Assembly: GCA_045656705.1 (NCBI GenBank)
Contig: JAZORR010000018.1
Coordinates: 1 to 27,301, forward strand
DNA: 27,301 nucleotides
Reading direction: 5' to 3'
Source: RGIG4576 sp045656705
GTDB taxonomy: Bacteria > Bacteroidota > Bacteroidia > Bacteroidales > Muribaculaceae
Every line of letters starts with the position of its first letter. Position 1 is the first letter of the stretch. Positions 8,121 to 15,421 of the stretch are shown here, one piece after another. A program made the position numbers and the translations under genes. The notes below the pieces were generated by a model, which was not told the origin of the DNA, searched no databases, and saw only the letters and a program-made list of their open reading frames with translations.

Positions 8121-8220
8121 AAATTGTTAGTTTTTAAATGTTAGTAATTAAGTTTTAAAGCGAGAATTCGCCTGTGTAATAGTCTTCACCGAGTTGCACA
8201 TCGATGGTGTAGAGGTCGGT
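8112..8220. repeat. 109-bp direct repeat, right copy
   Basis: This is the partner of 6061-6169. It covers the end of the DUF3244-like gene, the 34-bp intergenic leader and the first codons of the C10 propeptide gene. Divergence begins abruptly beyond 8220. At the other end the match stops near the third codon of the lipoprotein gene. Confidence 0.95.
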
Positions 8221-8513
8221 AGACAATGAGCCTACAATAAATGAGTGAGATTTTCCTTCTCCAGCACTCACAGCAGAATACACACTGCACCATCACCATT
8301 ATATATGGTAACAGTGACACCCCACGATGCCATAGCCGTTTCGATGTTAATCACTCCGTCTTCAATTGACGCACTTGGAACCAAGATTAGTTCCTTGTTG
8401 GTTATTTTCCCAGATCCCTTACCTGTTGGAGGCTTAACTACTAAGGGAATTTTTTCTGCATATAATGACATACAGAAAAACACTTGTAAAAATACAATTA
8501 AAAATTTCTTCAT
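8155..8513 (-). pseudogene. DUF3244-like small secreted protein, frameshifted
   Basis: The reading frame opens with a signal peptide (MKKFLIVFLQVFFCMSLYA) and a mature start KIPLVVKP, and runs to VTVTIYNGDGAV before shifting and stopping at 8268. The downstream frame continues YSAVSAGEGKSHSF ... LYTIDVQLGEDYYTGEFSL to TAA at 8155. Joined, they give a roughly 118-residue beta-sandwich protein of the DUF3244 type, whose members end in a G-x-Y-x-I ... Y-x-G-x-F pattern. The break lies at 8281-8285, where one base appears missing (expected GTGGTGTAT, present GTGTGTAT). It may be a true mutation, a sequencing error or a programmed shift. It is the first gene downstream of the TPR regulator and precedes the C10 peptidase. 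Confidence 0.7.
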
Positions 8514-8543
8514 TTTATTTATGTTTTAATGAATAGCTTTTCA

Positions 8544-8551
8544 CAAAGTTA
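8544..8551 (-). promoter_or_regulatory. Candidate -7 element for the peptidase block
   Basis: TAACTTTG on the minus strand matches the TAnnTTTG element and sits 30 bp upstream of the DUF3244-like start codon. No good TTTG is present 19-21 bp further upstream, as would fit an activator-dependent promoter. Confidence 0.4.
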
Positions 8552-8584
8552 TTTCACTAAACAAAATAAATCCATAATTTCAGT

Positions 8585-8601
8585 GTGACAAAAACGTGAC
8601 A
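8585..8601. promoter_or_regulatory. GTGACA direct repeat, possible operator
   Basis: GTGACA occurs at 8585-8590 and 8596-8601, 11 bp apart. It lies in the 101-bp gap between the putative regulator and the DUF3244-like gene, about 35-55 bp upstream of the candidate -7 element, a usual place for an activator site. Confidence 0.35.
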
Positions 8602-8614
8602 TTTTGCAACTATC

Positions 8615-10366
8615 TCATAATGAGAGTATAAATTTATCTAATTCAGTTGCACTTTTATCGAATTTAAAGAGTTTTTTAAATAATCTTTTACGATTTTGAG
8701 GACTTGAAGAACGTTCTCTATTCGTTAAAAATCCAATTTCGTTATTATTAAATCTACATTTTACTAATAGGCAAGTTTTATAGTCTGTTTCTGATAAAGA
8801 ATGGTCCAACAAATATATTTTCTTTCTAAAATTAGGATATACTTTATTTACGATAATATCCAAGTCTTCCCAATCTTCTAAAGTAATATTATGATTAAAA
8901 TTTATTGCCATACGGAATTTCATCCACACATCAGATTCTATAATTTCTTGGGCAATGTTAAAAGTTTGGATATCGTATTCCTTTATCTGATTATATATTT
9001 GCAATCTCAGTGCATCACTTAATTCGGTTATCGCATTATTATTAGAATAGGTATTTTCCACCAACATAGACATTTCTTGTTCGAGAAACTCTATTTTATT
9101 AAATAAATCATCAATATCTTTTTGTAATTTTTTATTAGAATTTTCTAATTCTGCATTTGAATACAATAAATCATTATTGAGATGTAATAACTGCTTGTTT
9201 TTTGTGTTTATTTTTCTATAAATCTTGGTTGCCAACATAACCCCAAAACAAATAACAACAGTAGTCAATATTATAATTATTGTTAATCGTAATTTGGTGT
9301 TCTCTAATGATAAAATTTGTTTTACTTTAGTCGAATAATTATAAAAAGAGTTTTGGTGAATCACAGCATTTTGTGACACATTAGAATTAAATAAGTCAAC
9401 ACTTTCTTTATACTTGGCTGTATATTCATATATTTTCTTTTCATCTTCAGCTTCTTTTGCAATATCAGCAAGAACCCTGTATCCTATAATTTCCCCATAA
9501 TTAGTATGTGAATCGACAAGTTTTTTTGATATTTCTTCTGCTTTAATCAAATCATCTTTATATAAATAGATATTTAAGGCTGTTGCCAACACATAGTTAC
9601 TTATATAGTCTTCATATAAATATGGTTCAATTTTTTCAAATGCTAAAGAGGCTTTATTGTAGTCTTTTTGTTTTATATAATAATCTATTATAGACGTATA
9701 TAACTCAATTTTTACAACATTATCATTTTCAAAATTATCTACTAATTTTAGTGCTTTATCGTAATAATACATAACACTATCTGGCATACCAAGCCATAGA
9801 TAGCTCTCACCTAATGATTGGTAGTCTAAAACTAAACCTCTTGTCTTACCACATTGCGTTTGGAGGGCTATAGCTTCTTGGAATTTAGGTTTGGCTTGGT
9901 CAAACATATACAATTCAAGGAAGATTTGCCCCATTTGGCTTGCTATTTTACCTTTGCGATAGAGGTGGTCGGGCGATTGAAGCACATCGAGGGCCTTTTG
10001 ATAATAGTCGAGTGCTTGGGGTGCATCGCCTTGTTCGCGACACACTCGCCCTCCATAATAATATGCTTCGCCAAGGATACTTTCATCTTCAAATCGCTCA
10101 AAATATGCTACAATGTCGCTAATGGTGGTATCTTGGGAGATATCGTAATCGGCCTTATCGAGAGCTTTGATGCTCATCAGGCGATAATAATGGCGATTGA
10201 ATTCGCTGAGCGAATCGATATTGATGGCACGAAGTATGGTGATAGCACTGTCTGCTCTGCCGTTATCGGCAAGCTCACTCACACACGCAAGGCGGCTATC
10301 AATCGTGTGATTGCAAGCTGTGGATAGCAACATTAGGCTCAATAATATACCAACAAGGTGTTTCAT
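8615..10366 (-). CDS. TPR/transmembrane/coiled-coil putative regulator
   Basis: The 583-residue protein starts with a lipoprotein-like signal (LLSTAC, Cys18). TPR repeats fill residues about 40-300, for example AYYYGGRVCREQGDAPQAL and SLGESYLWLGMPDSVMYYY. A transmembrane helix follows at about 357-379, then a coiled coil. The C-terminal segment is SETDYKTCLLVKCRFNN then NRKRLFKKLFKF. This architecture is common in Bacteroidetes; the C-terminal part resembles a LuxR/HTH-like output, so it may be a membrane-bound transcriptional regulator (inference). I use ATG 10366 over an upstream GTG at 10372 because it gives the better signal. It lies directly upstream of the peptidase block and is its likely regulator. 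The first 500 bp are visibly richer in GC than the rest, suggesting a mosaic gene. Confidence 0.75.
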   Translation of the reverse strand: MKHLVGILLSLMLLSTACNHTIDSRLACVSELADNGRADSAITILRAINIDSLSEFNRHYYRLMSIKALDKADYDISQDTTISDIVAYFERFEDESILGEAYYYGGRVCREQGDAPQALDYYQKALDVLQSPDHLYRKGKIASQMGQIFLELYMFDQAKPKFQEAIALQTQCGKTRGLVLDYQSLGESYLWLGMPDSVMYYYDKALKLVDNFENDNVVKIELYTSIIDYYIKQKDYNKASLAFEKIEPYLYEDYISNYVLATALNIYLYKDDLIKAEEISKKLVDSHTNYGEIIGYRVLADIAKEAEDEKKIYEYTAKYKESVDLFNSNVSQNAVIHQNSFYNYSTKVKQILSLENTKLRLTIIIILTTVVICFGVMLATKIYRKINTKNKQLLHLNNDLLYSNAELENSNKKLQKDIDDLFNKIEFLEQEMSMLVENTYSNNNAITELSDALRLQIYNQIKEYDIQTFNIAQEIIESDVWMKFRMAINFNHNITLEDWEDLDIIVNKVYPNFRKKIYLLDHSLSETDYKTCLLVKCRFNNNEIGFLTNRERSSSPQNRKRLFKKLFKFDKSATELDKFILSL

Positions 10367-10466
10367 AGTCACAAATGTACAAATTTTGTTTGAGATAGGA
10401 AAGAGTGTGAGAGGAAAGATAGAACAATCGGTGAGGAGTGTGGAATGAGGAATTAGGAGTGGGAAG

Positions 10467-10497
10467 TGAAAAGGGACACACGATGCGTGTATCCCTT
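10467..10497 (-). terminator. Intrinsic terminator of trxB
   Basis: A 12-bp stem (10471-10482 with 10486-10497) with a 3-nt loop becomes fully paired through one G-U in minus-strand RNA and is followed by a short U-rich tail. It lies 44 bp after the trxB stop. The remaining gap 10367-10466 holds nothing clear. Confidence 0.65.
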
Positions 10498-10540
10498 ATG
10501 ATGTGTGAGTTTATGGCTCACTTGTATCATAAAAAAGCAA

Positions 10541-11488
10541 TTACTTTAAGTTGTTGTCGGCAAGATAGCGTTCGGCATCCATAGCAGCACGGCATCCCAT
10601 ACCTGCAGCAGAGATGGCTTGACGATAGTGAGGATCGGCAACGTCACCAGCAGCAAATACGCCTGGAATATTGGTGCGTGTAGAAGCACCTTCGGTAACG
10701 ATGTAACCACTTTCGTCGAGGGTGATTTGTCCACCAAGGAATTCGGTATTTGGACGATGACCGATAGCCAAAAAGAATCCATCGATAGCGATGTCGAGAG
10801 TTTCTTCTTCAGGTGTGCCTTTGAACTTAACAAGGTGTGCGCCTTCAACGCCATTTTCGCCAAATAGGCCTACGGTATTGGTATTGAACAACACTGTAAT
10901 GTTTTCCTTATTCAACACACGGTCTTGCATCACTTGTGAGGCACGAAGATGGTCTTTGCGAACGATCATATACACTTGTTTTGCAAGGCTACTCAAGTAC
11001 ATTGCTTCTTCGCAAGCAGTGTCGCCACCACCTACCACAGCCACATTCTTTTTGCGATAGAAGAAACCATCGCAAGTGGCACACGCAGATACACCCATAC
11101 CGGCATATTTCTTTTCGTCGTCAAGGCCAAGATATTTAGCCGAAGCACCTGTGGCAATAATCACAGTATCGGCCTCGATAATCTTGCCACCTTCTACTTC
11201 CACCTTGAAAGGACGCACCGAGAAGTCTACCTTTTCGACAAAACCATCGCGAATGTCGGCACCGAAGCGTTCGGCCTGAGTTTTGATATCATCCATAATT
11301 TCAAAACCACCAACGCCTTCGGGATATCCTGGAAAGTTTTCGATTTCGGAAGTGGTGGTGAGTTGTCCTCCAGGTTGCATACCTTCGTAAAGGACAGGAT
11401 TCAAGTTAGCTCTTGAAGTGTAGATGGCTGCAGTGTATCCAGCAGGACCAGAACCTATGATAAGGCATTTTACTTTTTCTATATCCAT
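10541..11488 (-). CDS. trxB: Thioredoxin reductase (NADPH)
   Basis: This cytoplasmic flavoenzyme passes electrons from NADPH to thioredoxin. The 315 residues are full family length. The FAD-binding GSGPAGYTAAIY is at about 12-23, the redox-active CATCDG at about 136-141, the NADP-binding VVGGGDTACEEA at about 152-163, and the second FAD motif FAAGDVADP near the C-terminus. It starts 45 bp after the lolA stop with no convincing promoter between, so it probably shares the ftsK-lolA transcript, and it ends in its own terminator. An alternative reading as a ferredoxin/flavodoxin reductase is unlikely because the CxxC pair is intact. Confidence 0.97.
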   Translation of the reverse strand: MDIEKVKCLIIGSGPAGYTAAIYTSRANLNPVLYEGMQPGGQLTTTSEIENFPGYPEGVGGFEIMDDIKTQAERFGADIRDGFVEKVDFSVRPFKVEVEGGKIIEADTVIIATGASAKYLGLDDEKKYAGMGVSACATCDGFFYRKKNVAVVGGGDTACEEAMYLSSLAKQVYMIVRKDHLRASQVMQDRVLNKENITVLFNTNTVGLFGENGVEGAHLVKFKGTPEEETLDIAIDGFFLAIGHRPNTEFLGGQITLDESGYIVTEGASTRTNIPGVFAAGDVADPHYRQAISAAGMGCRAAMDAERYLADNNLK

Positions 11489-11533
11489 AATTTTAGAGTT
11501 TTTTTAAATTCATCACAAAGCAATTTATAGAAA

Positions 11534-12145
11534 TTACCTTAAATCTATAATTTGAGTTCCTTTAGGAACCATATTTTTATCGAACATAAATACCGAAGCA
11601 TCGAGTGTGGTATTCATCTTGTAATTGGAGAACTTGATGGTTTGCTTAGAACCATCGACCATAGTGGCCACAGCCTCTGTGATTTGATATGACTTTTTGT
11701 CGATGGTGAGCGTAATGCTTGTCATCTCAATATAATAATTGAGTGCCACAAGGTCTACCACATAGGAGCGAGCCGTAGTGTTTTTGAGCACTGCACGATA
11801 CTTGGTGTCGTACTTCATCACTGCAAGATATGGATTGCATGCATCGAGTTCTTCGCGTGCAGGCTGAAGCACATTCACCTCGCCAATAGCAGTGGAATAG
11901 AGCCACTGAGTGGTGCCATCGTACCATGTTTTGAACGAATCGGTGAGAATTCTGAATTTCTCGCCACTCATCACGATATTGCCTTTCACATTTATCTGCG
12001 ATGACGACAACGCAAAATCGGCACTCACATTCTTGGCAGTGGTGTATTTCTCCACCACGCTACGCATCACACTATTGGCATTTTGTGCGTAGCCCATAAA
12101 TGCGATAGCAATCACAGCCACAAGAAGCAAATATATTCTCTTCAT
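11534..12145 (-). CDS. lolA: LolA-family outer-membrane lipoprotein carrier
   Basis: LolA-type proteins ferry lipoproteins through the periplasm from the LolCDE transporter to the outer membrane. The protein has a 21-residue signal peptide (MKRIYLLLVAVIAIAFMGYAQ), then the LolA-like pattern: an N-terminal helix (SVMRSVVEKYTTAKNVSADF), VKGNIVMSGEKFRILTDS and DGTTQWLYS. I use ATG 12145, four codons inside an upstream ATG at 12157, because it places the signal peptide at the N-terminus. It lies just after ftsK, a pairing frequent in Bacteroidetes and other bacteria. Divergent LolA-like proteins exist, so the exact carrier role is inferred from the family and from the many lipoprotein genes nearby. 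Confidence 0.85.
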   Translation of the reverse strand: MKRIYLLLVAVIAIAFMGYAQNANSVMRSVVEKYTTAKNVSADFALSSSQINVKGNIVMSGEKFRILTDSFKTWYDGTTQWLYSTAIGEVNVLQPAREELDACNPYLAVMKYDTKYRAVLKNTTARSYVVDLVALNYYIEMTSITLTIDKKSYQITEAVATMVDGSKQTIKFSNYKMNTTLDASVFMFDKNMVPKGTQIIDLR

Positions 12146-12163
12146 ATCTGATCTCATATTTTA

Positions 12164-14689
12164 TCATTTACTTGCATCTAAAATCACACCCAATTGGATA
12201 GAATCTACAAGCACCTTGCGAGGTTTACCACCTTGCGAAGGTCCTACGATACCTGCCGCTTCCAATTGGTCCATAATGCGACCTGCACGATTGTATCCCA
12301 CGCCGAAACGACGTTGGATAGAAGAAGTAGATGCAGTTTCGCCAGAAATGATGAACTGAGCTGCTTCTTCAAAGATGCTGTCGCGATCGTTAAGGTTCAC
12401 AGCATGACTTTCAATATCACCAGCATCAGTGTCTTCAGGCACATAAGGAGGCAATTCGTAAGCCTCGGCATAACCTACTTGGTCGGCAATATAGTCGCAA
12501 ATATGTTCCACTTCAGGAGTGTCGACAAATGCACATTGCACGCGAGAGATTGCCCCCGCAGCCGAGAATAGCATATCACCTTTACCCACCAATTGCTGAG
12601 CACCACTGCAATCGAGAATAGTGCGGCTATCCACCATTTGAGTGACTCTAAATGCCACACGACCTGGGAAATTGGCCTTAATGAGACCTGTAATCACATT
12701 GGTAGAAGGACGTTGTGTAGCAATAATCATGTGGATACCCACCGCACGCGCCTTTTGTGCAATACGCACGATAGGACGTTCCACATCCTTACCAGCTTCC
12801 ATTATCAAGTCGCTAAACTCATCGATAATGACCACAATATATGGCATATACATGTGTCCATTTTCGGGATTGAGGTCGCGATTGATGAATTTCTTGTTAT
12901 ATTCCTTGATGGTGCGTACTCTTGCCTTATTGAGCAAAGTGTAACGATTTTCCATCTCAGTAACTACCGAATTGAGAGTAGCCACCACTTTTTCGGATTT
13001 AGTGATGATGCAATTTTCTTCGTCGGGCAACTTAGCAAGATAATGCTTTTCGAGCACTTCGTAAAGGCTAAATTCCACTTGCTTAGGATCGACCATCACA
13101 AATTTCAATTCAGCTGGATGCTTCTTATACAAAAGCGATGTAACGATGGCATTCAAACCCACCGATTTACCTTGTCCTGTAGCACCAGCCACAAGAAGGT
13201 GAGGCATCTTAGCCAAATCGGCCACAAACACTTCGTTGGAAATAGTGCAACCGAGAGCCATCGGAAGTTCGTATTTGCATTCTTGGAATGCCTTAGAGCC
13301 AATAACCGAACGCATAGATACGGTTTGAGGATCTTTGTTAGGCACTTCGATACCAATGGTACCTCTACCTGGAATAGGAGCAATGATGCGAATACCCAAA
13401 GCCGACAAACTCAATGCAATATCATCTTCGAGATTCTTGATTTTAGAGATACGCACGCCATCGGCAGGTACAATCTCGAAAAGTGTGATAGTGGGACCTA
13501 CACACACATCAATTTTCTTGATAGGAATTCCATAATTGAGCAATGTGTCGGTGATGCGTTTCTTATTTTCTTCTTGCTCATTGATGTCGACACTTACCGC
13601 CTTCACAGGAATATCCTGGAGCAAGTCTAATGTAGGGAAACGAAATTTAGACAAGTCCTTAGTAGGATCGTAGGCCTCTAATTGAGTGCCATTTGCCATC
13701 TCAATTTTAGGAGCTACGATAATTTCTCCAGTTTCCACATCTACCGAGGAAGTGGTGACTGATGCTTCATCGTCCACTACAATAGGATCGGAAGGTTGAT
13801 ATTTACTAAGATAATCATCTTCTAAATCTTCGCCTCCATCTTTAGGAGCATCGTCTTCTTTCTTTTCTGGCTCTGGAGTGTCTTGAGATTCGTCTTCGTC
13901 GAAACCAGCCAAATTCACTGGTTGGTCATCGGCTTTCACAGGAAGGTCGTCGAGAGGATCACTTACAGGAACTTTCTTTTCAGGCAACAAGCTCTTAACG
14001 AAATTCCACACCATAGCGATATTATTTCGACAACACAAAATCAATGTAATCCATAAAAAGACTATCAGCAATACGATACCTGGTACACCAATGAGTTTAT
14101 TAAGGAACATACTATTCTCATAACCAATGTTCCCTCCCATATTTATAAAACCATCGAATGAATAGGCATCAAAAGCACCAAATGTCATGAAAATGCTTAC
14201 CATAGAAAGCATTGAAATCAAGGTAAATGATACTAAATGTAACGATTTACCACGAAACAAACGCAAACCGATAACCATCCCCCAAATAACAAGCACAAAT
14301 ACACCAATACCTACTCCATTAGCTATAATAGCATTAGTAACCCAAGCACCAACAGCAGCACCCCAATTGGCTATATTTTCACCATCTAATGCTATCTCTA
14401 TAGGATTGTTTCCACGCACTATATTTTGGTCGAGTTTACCACTCTTCATAAAATATGATACGGCACATACCAATAAATACAAACTTAACGACATAAACAA
14501 AACGCCTATGCCCTTGTGTGTGGCTGGACTCTTAAAAAAGCCCACGAAGCTACTCCATGAAGATGGAGTGTCGTTCTTCGGTTTCGCATCTTTCTTAGTA
14601 GACTTAGTCTTTGTTTTTTTTGAAGCAGGAGCATCACCTCCGAGATCAATCATTTCAGTGTCTACAAAATCATTACTTTTATTCACCAT
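12164..14689 (-). CDS. ftsK: DNA translocase FtsK
   Basis: This septal DNA pump clears and sorts the chromosome terminus during division. The 841 residues hold about four N-terminal membrane helices (roughly 60-225) and an acidic linker rich in Asp/Glu/Pro (about 240-330). The RecA-like motor follows, with Walker A (GATGQGKS, about residue 500-508) and Walker B (VVIIDEFSDL, about 620). A winged-helix gamma domain at the end (ISGETASTSSIQRRFGVGYNRAGRIMDQLE) reads KOPS sites. It is the first gene of the ftsK-lolA-trxB run. A long open frame on the opposite strand is a shadow. Confidence 0.97.
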   Translation of the reverse strand: MVNKSNDFVDTEMIDLGGDAPASKKTKTKSTKKDAKPKNDTPSSWSSFVGFFKSPATHKGIGVLFMSLSLYLLVCAVSYFMKSGKLDQNIVRGNNPIEIALDGENIANWGAAVGAWVTNAIIANGVGIGVFVLVIWGMVIGLRLFRGKSLHLVSFTLISMLSMVSIFMTFGAFDAYSFDGFINMGGNIGYENSMFLNKLIGVPGIVLLIVFLWITLILCCRNNIAMVWNFVKSLLPEKKVPVSDPLDDLPVKADDQPVNLAGFDEDESQDTPEPEKKEDDAPKDGGEDLEDDYLSKYQPSDPIVVDDEASVTTSSVDVETGEIIVAPKIEMANGTQLEAYDPTKDLSKFRFPTLDLLQDIPVKAVSVDINEQEENKKRITDTLLNYGIPIKKIDVCVGPTITLFEIVPADGVRISKIKNLEDDIALSLSALGIRIIAPIPGRGTIGIEVPNKDPQTVSMRSVIGSKAFQECKYELPMALGCTISNEVFVADLAKMPHLLVAGATGQGKSVGLNAIVTSLLYKKHPAELKFVMVDPKQVEFSLYEVLEKHYLAKLPDEENCIITKSEKVVATLNSVVTEMENRYTLLNKARVRTIKEYNKKFINRDLNPENGHMYMPYIVVIIDEFSDLIMEAGKDVERPIVRIAQKARAVGIHMIIATQRPSTNVITGLIKANFPGRVAFRVTQMVDSRTILDCSGAQQLVGKGDMLFSAAGAISRVQCAFVDTPEVEHICDYIADQVGYAEAYELPPYVPEDTDAGDIESHAVNLNDRDSIFEEAAQFIISGETASTSSIQRRFGVGYNRAGRIMDQLEAAGIVGPSQGGKPRKVLVDSIQLGVILDASK

Positions 14690-14724
14690 TTTAATCTTTC
14701 TGTTTTTTTTGATTAATCTAACTA

Positions 14725-14732
14725 CAAATTTA
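14725..14732 (-). promoter_or_regulatory. Candidate -7 element upstream of ftsK
   Basis: TAAATTTG on the minus strand fits TAnnTTTG, 35 bp before the ftsK start in an 84-bp gap. No clear -33 element is found, so read-through from the FNT gene is also possible. Confidence 0.35.
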
Positions 14733-14773
14733 CAATTTTTTTATTCGCACTATACTATTTTTTTACAAATATA

Positions 14774-15376
14774 TTATTCCTTGATTACTTTATGAATACC
14801 CGAGAAGAACAACGCACCAATAGCATTGCCCAATGCCACCCATAGGGTGAACAGAATGCCATCGACTGTGTATAATCTACCAGCCGCTCCCAAATACATC
14901 ATATTGGCAATAGAGTGTTCCCATCCGCATAGAATGAATATCATCACTGGGAAAATAAGCAATAGCAGATTGTTCTTAATTTTATACCCATCTACAGCCA
15001 AGTACATCATAGCACCACATCCTACACTATCAAACAAGACTTGCCACATAGATTTCTCAAATTTTAAGTTGGTGAGAGTGGAAGCCTTAGCTATCAATGC
15101 CGAAGTTTCAGGAACGAAACACGCCACAAGAGTGCATCCTAAGAGATTGCCTAATAGAATGATAGGTATAAGTTTGAGAATTTCCTTATCCCAAACATAG
15201 CCGATTTTACCTGTATACAATAGATAACCTCTCAAAACGATAGTAATCAAGCCGAATGAGAACAAGAATGCTCCCACCACATTGTTTGCAGCCGACATAT
15301 AAATCATACAGCCACAACTAATCAATACTCCCGATAACATCGCACTCAAAAGCGGTTTCAAAATCTTCTCTTTCAT
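14774..15376 (-). CDS. Compact formate/nitrite transporter (FNT) family channel
   Basis: FNT proteins are pentameric inner-membrane channels for formate, nitrite or similar small anions. This one has six predicted membrane helices in only 200 residues, against about 250-280 in FocA/NirC. It keeps the helix-5 signature GWEHSIANM at about 148-156 with the central His, and a LLYTGKIGY loop after helix 2. The short form has trimmed termini and loops rather than missing helices, and I believe it is a recurring Bacteroidetes variant. It starts 45 bp after trkH and precedes ftsK on the same strand. Substrate is unknown; formate from pyruvate-formate lyase would suit an anaerobe. Confidence 0.8.
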   Translation of the reverse strand: MKEKILKPLLSAMLSGVLISCGCMIYMSAANNVVGAFLFSFGLITIVLRGYLLYTGKIGYVWDKEILKLIPIILLGNLLGCTLVACFVPETSALIAKASTLTNLKFEKSMWQVLFDSVGCGAMMYLAVDGYKIKNNLLLLIFPVMIFILCGWEHSIANMMYLGAAGRLYTVDGILFTLWVALGNAIGALFFSGIHKVIKE

Positions 15377-15421
15377 AGAATTCTTTTTTTTATATGTTTT
15401 TATAATTGTAAGTTACAAAGT

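Noticed and set aside
8605..8626. Short inverted repeat CTCAT/ATGAG at the end of the TPR regulator gene as a terminator
   Set aside because: The stem is about 5 bp with almost no loop, overlaps the stop codon and has no U-run.
9854..10327. 157-codon open frame on the plus strand
   Set aside because: It is opposite the GC-richer 5' part of the TPR regulator gene and has no promoter or family; the composition shift explains why it stays open.
10372..10379. TACATTTG on the minus strand, 5 bp before the TPR regulator ATG
   Set aside because: It matches the -7 element, but there is no -33 partner and the distance to the ATG would leave no leader.
12593..13630. 345-codon open frame on the plus strand
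   Set aside because: It lies entirely opposite the conserved motor domain of ftsK and has no recognisable domain; the protein is rich in His, Arg and Ser, as expected for a shadow.
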